In this document: in pieces, positions 51,642 through 58,288 of the stretch
How the letters are laid out: every line of letters begins with the position of its first letter
Position numbering within the stretch: position 1 is the stretch's first letter
Assembly (NCBI GenBank): GCA_021819105.1
Contig: JAKASK010000003.1
Location: 1-64,000, forward strand
Direction: 5' to 3'
Source of the DNA: an archaeon
GTDB lineage: Archaea; Thermoproteota; Nitrososphaeria; Nitrososphaerales; Gagatemarchaeaceae
Length of the DNA: 64,000 nt
The notes under the pieces: generated by a model
The model's database searches: none
The model's input: only the letters and a program-made list of their open reading frames with translations
Told to the model about the DNA's origin: nothing
Made by a program: the position numbers and the translations under genes

Positions 51642-52508
51642 ATGGGGAACCTGACCCCCTGGGTCAAGCTTGTCCGCTTCGAGGAGTACGGCCCCCTCTT
51701 CGTCTTCTGCGGCCTGGTCGGGGCGGTCTACGCCGGGGTCGGGTCGGCCGCCGGCCTAGCGGGGCTGACGGCCTTCATCGCGTGCTTCTCGGCCTCGGCC
51801 TTCGTGCTGAACGACATCGCCGACAGGCACGAAGACGCGTCTGCCCCTGCGAGCAGGAACCCGCTGGCGACGGGGGAACTGGGCCTCGGCTCCGGGACCG
51901 CCCTCTTCGCCCTCCTTGCCGCGGGGTCCGTGGGGTCGCTTTACTTTGTGCCAGCCCCGGCGCGCTACGCGGCGCCGCTCGTCTACGGGCTCTACTGGGG
52001 CTACAGCTGGGGGCCGGGGTTCAAGTCGAGGCCCGGCCTCGACGTGGTCGTGCACGGCTCCGTCCCTGCGCTCTTCGTCCTCATGGGGTACGCGCTCTAT
52101 GCCCCACTGTCGGCGGGGGCGGCGGTGGTCTCGGGGGCCGTGTTCTGCTTCGCAGCGATGTCCGGAGTCCTTCAGGGGGTGAGGGACCTCGAGAAGGACT
52201 CGGCGACGCGGCGGTCGACCCCCCTCGCCCTGGGCTCGGGTCGCTCCGTGGACCTGGCTGTCGGGTTGATGGGGTCGGGGGCGCTGCTCTATGGATGCGC
52301 GGTCCTGACAGGGTACCTGCCTCCGATCATGGCCGCCCTGGTCCCGTTCTCGTCCGCCCTCATCCTCCCGCTCCTCCGGCTGAGGTCAGGGAGGACAGGG
52401 CCCGAGGAGACGATCAGGGTCGTCAGGTCCCGGGGGATGGCCCTCGCCGCCGGGGCGCTCTGCCTCTACCTGCTGTGGGCGGCCAACCTGGTCCCCCTGG
52501 TTTTGTAA
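51642..52508 (+). CDS. UbiA family prenyltransferase
   Basis: This is a multi-pass membrane enzyme of 288 residues that attaches a prenyl chain to an acceptor. The first Asp-rich motif is NDIADRHED (about 58-66) and the second is VRDLEKDSATR (about 181-191). An early FEEYGPLFVFCGL and the PASRNPLATGEL segment are family features. It could be geranylgeranylglyceryl-phosphate- or menaquinone-pathway related, or act on a heme precursor; subfamily not resolved. ATG 51642 follows the TATA-like GCTTAAGT at 51609-51616 and looks leaderless. Confidence 0.85.
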   Translation: MGNLTPWVKLVRFEEYGPLFVFCGLVGAVYAGVGSAAGLAGLTAFIACFSASAFVLNDIADRHEDASAPASRNPLATGELGLGSGTALFALLAAGSVGSLYFVPAPARYAAPLVYGLYWGYSWGPGFKSRPGLDVVVHGSVPALFVLMGYALYAPLSAGAAVVSGAVFCFAAMSGVLQGVRDLEKDSATRRSTPLALGSGRSVDLAVGLMGSGALLYGCAVLTGYLPPIMAALVPFSSALILPLLRLRSGRTGPEETIRVVRSRGMALAAGALCLYLLWAANLVPLVL

Positions 52509-52658
52509 TAACCTCCGTTAGAATCTGTAAGGGTATTCCGGTCACTACGTGCAGCTAGACCCAGGCGGCTGTCCCTGGGCGGCACCCGCAGGGCCGGCCT
52601 GAAGCTGGGAGCGGAGAATGGGGCCACGGCGCCGGCGGTCGTAGAGATATTGCATAGG

Positions 52659-52666
52659 TTCTTAAG
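52659..52666 (+). promoter_or_regulatory. TATA-like box for the small membrane protein
   Basis: TTCTTAAG is centred 26 nt before ATG 52688, a leaderless arrangement. Confidence 0.45.
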
Positions 52667-52687
52667 CGGGGGAAGAGACGCGACCCC

Positions 52688-52996
52688 ATGGTCAGTTTCC
52701 TCCTGCCTGACCTCTCTACCACGTTCCTGGTGGCGGCCATCGTCCCCCTCATCATCGGCTTCATAGTCGGGATCATAGTGAGGAGCGCCCTGAAGATCGG
52801 GATCGCGCTGGCGGTCTTGGTCATACTCCTCATCGCCGTGGGCATCATCTCCCCCAACCAGGTACTGACGCCGCTGCTTTCGTTCGTGAAGTCAGGCAGC
52901 AGCCTCACCACCTACGCCCAGAGGGTCGCAGGGTATCTCCCCTACTCGTCCCTCACCTTCCTGATAGGGCTCGCGATAGGCCTGCTCAAGGGCTGA
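52688..52996 (+). CDS. Small hydrophobic membrane protein
   Basis: The protein has 102 residues and three hydrophobic segments (TTFLVAAIVPLIIGFIVGIIV; IGIALAVLVILLIAVGII; SSLTFLIGLAIGLLKG) with a mid-loop GSSLTTYAQRVAGYL. It resembles FUN14-like or other archaeal small membrane proteins only in general layout. Leaderless ATG start. It has no obvious operon partner. Confidence 0.6.
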   Translation: MVSFLLPDLSTTFLVAAIVPLIIGFIVGIIVRSALKIGIALAVLVILLIAVGIISPNQVLTPLLSFVKSGSSLTTYAQRVAGYLPYSSLTFLIGLAIGLLKG

Positions 52997-53070
52997 AGCC
53001 AGAGACCTGACCCGTAGTCGGTCTGTCCCTGGAGGCGGGGGAGCCCGCATCCGGATGCCTGCGCGGCTCT

Positions 53071-53091
53071 TATATATTGCGACCATATTGC
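53071..53091 (+). promoter_or_regulatory. TATA-like box with tandem ATATTGC repeats, RHH/protease promoter
   Basis: TATATA at 53071-53076 is placed 26 nt before ATG 53098. Two copies of ATATTGC follow at 53074-53080 and 53085-53091, 11 bp apart (one helical turn). Tandem sites one turn apart are the usual RHH operator layout, so the adjacent RHH protein probably autoregulates here. Confidence 0.55.
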
Positions 53092-53097
53092 CATTAT

Positions 53098-53418
53098 ATG
53101 TTGGTGAACGTCACCTTCTCCCTCCCCGAAGACACCGTCCGGCGGCTCAGGAAGGCAGCGCAGGCCCAGGGTAAAGGACGCAAGGGCGCCATTTCCGAGA
53201 TGGTCGGGGCGGCCATAGAAGAGCACCTGGCGATGGTCGAGGCCAGGGTCACCGGGGAGCAGTTCCGTGCTGTGAAAGACGGCAGGGAACTGGCGAGGGC
53301 GCCGTCGCTCAGGAAGCTCGCTGCCGAGCTGAGGGCACTGGGGGTCGACCCGCGGGATGTCATCGTCCTCGGCACCACCCCGCTGGAGCCTGTAGTCAGG
53401 ACAGGGCTCAGGGGATAA
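53098..53418 (+). CDS. RHH-type protein, candidate antitoxin-like regulator
   Basis: The protein has 106 residues. The N-terminal VNVTFSLPEDTVRRLRKAAQAQGKG and AISEMVGAAIEEHLAMVEA form a ribbon-helix-helix DNA-binding domain. The C-terminal half (FRAVKDGRELARAPSLRKLAAELRALGVDPRDVIVLG) is unusual and could bind a partner. ATG 53098 matches the TATA box exactly. A retropepsin-like gene starts 5 nt downstream, so the pair is co-transcribed, a layout like a toxin-antitoxin module. Confidence 0.7.
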   Translation: MLVNVTFSLPEDTVRRLRKAAQAQGKGRKGAISEMVGAAIEEHLAMVEARVTGEQFRAVKDGRELARAPSLRKLAAELRALGVDPRDVIVLGTTPLEPVVRTGLRG

Positions 53419-53423
53419 TCTGC

Positions 53424-53816
53424 TTGAGCGGGCTCCTCGGGCTCGAGCCTGTGGTCCGGTTGAGGCTGGAGAACCACCTTCTCGGCAGGCGCTACCCGGC
53501 GGACGGCTTCGTCCAGGGTGTCATCGACACCGGATACCAGGGTTTCATCGCGGTCCCGGCCGAAGTCTTCGCTTCGCTCTCGTTGCACCTTCTCAAGAAG
53601 GCGAGCAGAGAACTGCGGCTCGCCGACGGCAGGGGCCTGAAGAGCGAGTCGGCCCTGGCGACGGCCCGCGTCGCGGGGCTCGAAGTGGAGGTGGACGGCC
53701 CCGTCGAGACGATACCCGGCCTCGCAGAAGTCCTCGTCGGGACCCGGTTCCTGTCCCGGTTCAGGCTCGAGCTCGACTACTGCCTTCAGAGAGCGTCATT
53801 GGCTGCCTGCGGGTAG
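53424..53816 (+). CDS. Clan AA (retropepsin-like) aspartic protease
   Basis: The protein has 130 residues. The catalytic triad region VIDTGYQGFIAVP has Asp35-Thr-Gly, followed by a hydrophobic LRLADGRGLKSESAL flap-like segment and the C-terminal VLVGTRFLSRFRLELDY, which corresponds to the retropepsin G-x-x-hydrophobic L-x-x-F/Y strand. It works as a dimer in known members. Substrates of archaeal examples are unknown. It starts with TTG, 5 nt after the RHH gene, and overlaps the convergent zinc-ribbon gene at its end by 31 bases. Confidence 0.8.
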   Translation: MSGLLGLEPVVRLRLENHLLGRRYPADGFVQGVIDTGYQGFIAVPAEVFASLSLHLLKKASRELRLADGRGLKSESALATARVAGLEVEVDGPVETIPGLAEVLVGTRFLSRFRLELDYCLQRASLAACG

Positions 53817-54091
53817 CTCCCCCCGGGGGACGCACGGTCAACCTTCGCCCCACGGATGTCGAAGGTCGACCACTCCTTGCAGAGCGGACACTGCAGGTAT
53901 CTGTCCTTGCCCAGCCTGAAGGCGCTGAACGACGCCCCTGGGACCCACTTGTAGTCGAAGGACCTGCCGCACTTCGGACAGGTGAGGGACGAGGTGTAGT
54001 GGTAGCGGGACCTGAGCGCCAGAGAGTAGACGACGAAGACGGAGCCGAGTATGAGGATGGGAAGGCCTACGAACAGGCCGAGGTTCACCAT
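53786..54091 (-). CDS. Membrane-anchored zinc-ribbon protein
   Basis: The protein has 101 residues with one N-terminal membrane helix (LFVGLPILILGSVFVVYSLAL) and a cytoplasmic or exported zinc ribbon with paired C-x2-C knuckles, TCPKCGRSFDYKW and QCPLCKEWSTFD. Its 3' end overlaps the protease gene by 31 bases. Known similar proteins are uncharacterised; a role in protein or RNA binding near the membrane is only a guess. Confidence 0.65.
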   Translation of the reverse strand: MVNLGLFVGLPILILGSVFVVYSLALRSRYHYTSSLTCPKCGRSFDYKWVPGASFSAFRLGKDRYLQCPLCKEWSTFDIRGAKVDRASPGGSYPQAANDAL

Positions 54092-54110
54092 GGGCGGCTC
54101 TCGCTCCCTC

Positions 54111-54377
54111 CTATCCGATCAGCCAGGCTTTCGGCGGGCCCTGACCCCCGGCGCAGTCGACCACACCGGTGACCCTGCGGAGGAAGGATGGGCACGCGAA
54201 GCAGACCAGGAACGCGACCTCCTTCTCAACGATGGGGCAGTCCACGCTCTCCTTCTTCATCCTGGCGATGGCCTTGGCGCCCGCCGTCCCCTTGAGCTCT
54301 TCGGAGACGGCCTTGGGGACCTTCCTGGGCTTGGTGGAGCCGTAGATCTTAACCTTGAACTTGGTATCCTGCGACAC
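54111..54377 (-). CDS. Small hypothetical protein with conserved-looking Cys pattern
   Basis: The protein has 88 residues, is basic at the front, and has a Cys-rich end: DCPIVEKEVAFLVCFACPSF, then VVDCAGGQGPP. The GTG start at 54377 is supported by TATA-like TTTTAT at 54402-54407. I know no family. The cysteines could bind a metal or a Fe-S cluster. Confidence 0.5.
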   Translation of the reverse strand: MSQDTKFKVKIYGSTKPRKVPKAVSEELKGTAGAKAIARMKKESVDCPIVEKEVAFLVCFACPSFLRRVTGVVDCAGGQGPPKAWLIG

Positions 54378-54439
54378 GAAGCCTCCCGTCCTTTGGACTG
54401 GATAAAAGCCTGAGGGTATGGGTCGGCCGCTCGTCCCCG

Positions 54440-55804
54440 TCAGGCCGGCGCACCTGAGCCAGCCGACGGCGCGGGGCCGCGCCCAGTCATCCTCAGGGCG
54501 ACGGTCAGCAGGCAGGCGAGCCCGAAGGAGACGAAGTAGGAGAAGTCGGCCCCGCCGAAGAGGTAGGCCAGGGAGCCGAATGGGAAACCCAGGCTCAGAG
54601 CCGGGACCATGTATGGCACGGAGACGAGGACGGCGGCGAAGTACGCCGTGAACGCCTTCCAGTCCCAGCCGAGGGGGTTCGCCACCTTCCCCACGTCCGT
54701 CCTCCGGATGACGAAGTAGTCCACCAGCACCACCCCCAGCCAGGGGGTTATCCAGTAGTCGAGGACGAGGAGGAAGCTCTCGAAGTTGTCAACGAAGTTG
54801 TATCCGCCGTACAGGGAGAGCGCGAGCCCGACGGCGCCGCCGGCCAGGACGGCTACCCACCTCTTCGCCCTGACGTCCAGGACGAGGGCAGAGAGGGAGT
54901 TGGTGTAGATGTTCAGGGCGTTGGCCGCCACCGCCCCGAGCAGGACCGCGGCTATTGCGAACGGGCCGAAGGAGCCGGTTATGTGGTAGAGCCCCTCGAA
55001 CAGGTTCGCGGTTGGCGCGAGGGTCCCGACTGCAGCGCCGATCACCTCCACCGCGAAGGACGCCATGGCGCCCCCTGCCGTCGCGAAGAGCGCCACCCTC
55101 TTCGCAGAGGTCCCCTCGGGGAGGTACCTGCTGTAGTCCGAGGCGTAGGGGGACCAGCTCATTATGTAGGAGAACGAGGAGGCGAGCACCACCCCCACGG
55201 CCCCGACGTCCACCCCCGAGTAGGCGGGTATCGCGAACTGGAGCTCCCCCCTGTTCGCGCCCAGCGCGGCGACGAAGACCCCGAGGAAGAGGACGCCCAG
55301 CGCCACCGCCATGTACTTCTCGAAAAGGTGGATGAAGTCGTGGCCGAAGACCGCTATCAGGACCTGGGCTGCCACCAGGACCGAGGCGACGACGTAGTAG
55401 TTGAGCCCAGGCCAGACCACCTGGAGGGCGTAGACCCCGAGGATGGTGTTGACTGTGAACCAGCCCACCGTGCTCAGCCAGTTCAGCCCCCCGAACAGGT
55501 AGTTCCCCCGCCTTCCGAAGGACGCCCTTGAGGACATCATCTGGGGGAACCCGAGCCTTGGGCCCATGGCGGCCGAGAGCCCGAGGACAGCCCCGCCCAG
55601 GACGTTTCCCAGGAGCAGGACCGGGAGCGCCTGTGAGACGGTCAGCCCGAAGCTCTCCACGGAGAGCACCCCGACGACGTAGTCGGCGATGGTCAGGTTC
55701 GCCGCGAACCAGAGGGTGAAGACCCTCCCTGGGGAGCCGTGCCTTGACTCGGTGGAGGTGTGTTCGATGCCTACTTTCTCCACACCGGCCGGCCTGTCAG
55801 GCAT
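54440..55804 (-). CDS. NCS1-family permease (cytosine/purine/hydantoin-like)
   Basis: The protein has about 454 residues with about 12 membrane helices. It has RVFTLWFAANLTIADYVVGVLS, then GPRLGFPQMMSSRASFGRRGNYL (the NCS1 loop), SWSPYASDYSRYLP and LDYWITPWLGVVLVDYFVIRR. These transport nucleobases, allantoin or related compounds with Na+ or H+. Substrate choice cannot be read. The ATG at 55804 is supported by TATA-like CTTAGAT at 55828-55834. A longer N-terminus from 55879 is less likely. Confidence 0.85.
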   Translation of the reverse strand: MPDRPAGVEKVGIEHTSTESRHGSPGRVFTLWFAANLTIADYVVGVLSVESFGLTVSQALPVLLLGNVLGGAVLGLSAAMGPRLGFPQMMSSRASFGRRGNYLFGGLNWLSTVGWFTVNTILGVYALQVVWPGLNYYVVASVLVAAQVLIAVFGHDFIHLFEKYMAVALGVLFLGVFVAALGANRGELQFAIPAYSGVDVGAVGVVLASSFSYIMSWSPYASDYSRYLPEGTSAKRVALFATAGGAMASFAVEVIGAAVGTLAPTANLFEGLYHITGSFGPFAIAAVLLGAVAANALNIYTNSLSALVLDVRAKRWVAVLAGGAVGLALSLYGGYNFVDNFESFLLVLDYWITPWLGVVLVDYFVIRRTDVGKVANPLGWDWKAFTAYFAAVLVSVPYMVPALSLGFPFGSLAYLFGGADFSYFVSFGLACLLTVALRMTGRGPAPSAGSGAPA

Positions 55805-55892
55805 CGGTAAGGCGGAGGGACCCTGGCATCTAAGGGTTCCCGGGGGCGGGTCGGACGAGGCCGGCAGCGGCCGTCGCACCAGCCGAACGGGC

Positions 55893-56279
55893 CTAGGGGC
55901 CCGTTACGGACGCTGCAAGCTCGCTTATCTTCGCCCTGAGGGCGCTTCTCCCTGCCAGGGACGAGTACACGGCCAGGAGCTTCAGCTGGCGGACCACGTC
56001 TGACTCCGTCTCCTTCGTCAACCGGGACAGCTCCTCCTTCCCCCTCCCGGAGATGATGTAGCGCCTCACGTTCCCCTCGCGCTTGGGGAGCTCGTTGATG
56101 AGCCCCTTCTTCCGCAGTTCCCCCAGCATCAGATAGATGGAACCGGGGCCAGGGCTCCACTCCCCCGAAGTGGCCCTGCTGATCTGCTTCGCGAGGTCTG
56201 TCCCGGATAGGGAGGACTCCGAGAGCATCTTCAGGGCCGCGAGGCGGAGGACGCCCTTGGGGACGCTAATGACGGGCAT
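55893..56279 (-). CDS. PadR-family transcriptional regulator
   Basis: The protein has 128 residues. The winged-helix domain has VLRLAALKMLSESSLSGTDLAKQI, SPGPGSIYLMLGELRKKGLINEL and KREGNVRRYIISGRGKEEL, the PadR pattern with the wing YxLT-type strand. The C-terminal helices (RQLKLLAVYSSLAGRSALRA) are for dimerisation. Members repress neighbouring genes until a small ligand binds. It is divergent from the isoaspartyl peptidase gene, across a near-palindrome at 56308-56324, so it likely controls both. Confidence 0.82.
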   Translation of the reverse strand: MPVISVPKGVLRLAALKMLSESSLSGTDLAKQISRATSGEWSPGPGSIYLMLGELRKKGLINELPKREGNVRRYIISGRGKEELSRLTKETESDVVRQLKLLAVYSSLAGRSALRAKISELAASVTGP

Positions 56280-56301
56280 GCACGACAGTCCGCGACACTG
56301 G

Positions 56302-57255
56302 TTGCCATATCAAAAGTTTTCATACGCTCCGCGAACGAGGACTGGAGAGACGCCTCTGAAACACTCGATAATCGTCCACGGGGGAGCGGGGAGCGGCAAG
56401 TACGGCGCGGGAGACGCGCGGTTCAGGGGACTCCTCAGGGCCGTCGACGAGGGGGTCTCTGCGATGAAGAAGGGGTCGGGGCTGGACGGGGCCCTGGCTG
56501 CGGTGACCTTCATGGAGGAGTCGGGGCTGTTCAACTGCGGCAGGGGGGCCTGCCTGACCGCCGAGGGAAAGGTCGAGCTCGACGCCGCGGTGATGACCGC
56601 GAAGGGGGCGGCCGGCGCCGGGGTGGGGGACGTGACCTGCACGTATCATCCAGCTTCGCTCGCGAGGTGGGTGATGGAGAACACCGAGCACGTCCTCATC
56701 GTGGGGGAGAGGGCGAAGGGCTACGCGAGGCTCGCCGGGCTGAAAACAGGACGTTTGCGCCCGTCGCCGGCGGCCAAGACGAAGTTCGAAGCCCTCGTGA
56801 GGGGCGGGCGCCACGCCGAGGCGGTCGCTCTGGCCAGGAGGCTCGATGGAGGCGGGACGGTCGGGGCGGTGGCCCTCGGCTCGGACGGGTCTCCCGCCGC
56901 GGCGGTGAGCACGGGCGGCATGTGGATGAAACTCCCGGGGAGGGTCGGGGACTCGGCGATACTCGGGGCAGGGATCTTCGCGGAGCCTGGGCTCGGCGCC
57001 GCCTGCGCCACCGGCGTTGGGGAGGAGATCATCAGGTGCGCACTTTCAATGAGGGCGTGCCAGCTCATGCGGGGGGCAGACGCGGCGGCAGGCGCCAGAG
57101 GGGCGATCGAGCACATCTCGAGGTCGAGGGGAAAGGGGACCGCGGGGATAATCACGATCGATGCCGGGGGGAGGGTGGCCGCCTCCTACAACACCGAGGC
57201 CATGGGGAGGGCCTGGTGGGACCCGGCCAAGGGGAGGGCCACTGCCGCCGTTTGA
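56302..57255 (+). CDS. Isoaspartyl peptidase/L-asparaginase, Ntn hydrolase family
   Basis: This enzyme hydrolyses isoaspartyl peptides or asparagine. The N-terminal alpha-chain has IIVHGGAGSGKYG, LDGALAAVTFMEESGLFNCGRG and AAVMTAKGAAGAG. The autocleavage site reads DGGGTVGAVALGSDG with Thr as the new N-terminal nucleophile, followed by AAVSTGGMWMKLPGRVGDSAILGAG and CATGVGEEIIRC. The C-terminus is RAWW. The first canonical start is TTG 56302; CTG 56356 (just before HSIIVHGG) would give a more usual length and fits promoter placement better. Its divergent PadR neighbour probably regulates it. Confidence 0.85.
   Translation: MPYQKFSYAPRTRTGETPLKHSIIVHGGAGSGKYGAGDARFRGLLRAVDEGVSAMKKGSGLDGALAAVTFMEESGLFNCGRGACLTAEGKVELDAAVMTAKGAAGAGVGDVTCTYHPASLARWVMENTEHVLIVGERAKGYARLAGLKTGRLRPSPAAKTKFEALVRGGRHAEAVALARRLDGGGTVGAVALGSDGSPAAAVSTGGMWMKLPGRVGDSAILGAGIFAEPGLGAACATGVGEEIIRCALSMRACQLMRGADAAAGARGAIEHISRSRGKGTAGIITIDAGGRVAASYNTEAMGRAWWDPAKGRATAAV
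56308..56324. promoter_or_regulatory. Near-palindrome, candidate PadR operator
   Basis: TAT-n-AAAA-G-TTTT-n-ATA: the AT-rich arms are exact reverse complements with one mismatched position in each arm. It lies 29 bp from the PadR ATG, in the divergent region. This is the expected place for a dimeric winged-helix repressor. Confidence 0.45.
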
Positions 57256-57306
57256 TTCGACGCCTTCGACTCGCTTAACTACCTCCGGCGCCCCATAAAT
57301 GCCCAG

Positions 57307-57792
57307 TTGAAGCCCCGGACCCCCCGCGGCATCTGGGCCCTCAGGGTCGTCACGGTGACAGTCGCCCTCGCCGTGGTCGTTGTCGCGGCCACGGTCGCGT
57401 ACTCTGCCTATGAGGACTACTCCGGGTTCAGGTCGGGGCTCTCCGCGGGGAACAAGATGGTCGTCGGGAACGCGGTCTACGACCAGGCGACGGGCGCGGA
57501 GACAATCTCCTTCAACGTCACCGTCCCCAACCGGGGGCTCTACCCGCTCAACGTCTCGATATCGTGCTCTTCGGCCAGCCCGAGCGTCCAGTGCAGGAAC
57601 GCGACCTCTGACATCCTTCCCGGCCAGCAGGGGGTGCTGCACTTCAGCATGACGGTCGCCGACGTCCAACAGTTCCTTGGCTCGGCGGACCGCCAGATCA
57701 ACGGGACAGTGGCCATGACCCTGGCGCCCTTCGCGAGCCTGTCGGTGGGAGTGAACTTCACCAGCTTCGTCAGACTTCCGGGAGGGGCCTGA
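57307..57792 (+). CDS. Bitopic exported protein (LEA/Ig-like fold)
   Basis: The protein has 161 residues with one N-terminal membrane helix (WALRVVTVTVALAVVVVAATVAYSA) and an extracytoplasmic beta-sandwich domain of ~115 residues (SFNVTVPNRGLYPLNVSISC, VMTLAPFASLSVGVNF), with two Cys (SC, QC) that could form a disulfide. I know no precise family; its layout resembles the archaeal LEA-like domain. TTG 57307 follows a TATA-like CGCTTAACTA at 57273-57281. A second membrane protein gene follows after 16 nt. Confidence 0.6.
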   Translation: MKPRTPRGIWALRVVTVTVALAVVVVAATVAYSAYEDYSGFRSGLSAGNKMVVGNAVYDQATGAETISFNVTVPNRGLYPLNVSISCSSASPSVQCRNATSDILPGQQGVLHFSMTVADVQQFLGSADRQINGTVAMTLAPFASLSVGVNFTSFVRLPGGA

Positions 57793-57808
57793 GCTGTCCT
57801 TCGGCCAG

Positions 57809-58288
57809 GTGGTGACCATGCGGAAGCGGGTAATCGCCGCCCTCTGGGCGCTCGCGATCAACCTGGTCCTCTGGGTCGTCGTCCCATACTACCTCGGGGT
57901 CTTCCTCGTCAGGTACGTCCCGGCCACGCCGCTTGCGGTCCCGTCCTTCGTCTACGAGTTCGGGGTCCTGTTCACCGCCCTGGACGTCGGCGCGGCCTTC
58001 TTCCAGGGGATGGCGGTCTCCGTCCCGTTCCTTTCGGGCGCAGCGCTGCTCAGCGCCGTCTACCTCTGGCTCGTGACCGACGGCGGGGACCTGCACGTCA
58101 CGACTTCGGGGCTCTCCATCGGCCTGAGCTTCCAGCTCCTTGTCTACCTCTTCGTCCTCCCTTCGCTCTGGGCTGCGGCCAGGGCCCCCCTGTCCTATCT
58201 CATATGGAAGCGGGCGGCGGGGGGCGAACCCATCCACGGCGCAGGGGAGGTGGCCGGGGGATCACCTAGGGAGGGAGCCCGACCTTGA
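57809..58288 (+). CDS. Membrane protein of unknown function
   Basis: The protein has 159 residues and about four hydrophobic segments (VIAALWALAINLVLWVVVPYYLG; VLFTALDVGAAFFQGMAVSV; FLSGAALLSAVYLWLV; LSFQLLVYLFVLPSLWAA). The start is GTG 57809 or ATG 57818 (MRKRVIAALW). It is 16 nt after the exported-protein gene, so probably the same transcript, and it overlaps the convergent cyclase gene by 23 bases. I know no family. Confidence 0.6.
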   Translation: MVTMRKRVIAALWALAINLVLWVVVPYYLGVFLVRYVPATPLAVPSFVYEFGVLFTALDVGAAFFQGMAVSVPFLSGAALLSAVYLWLVTDGGDLHVTTSGLSIGLSFQLLVYLFVLPSLWAAARAPLSYLIWKRAAGGEPIHGAGEVAGGSPREGARP

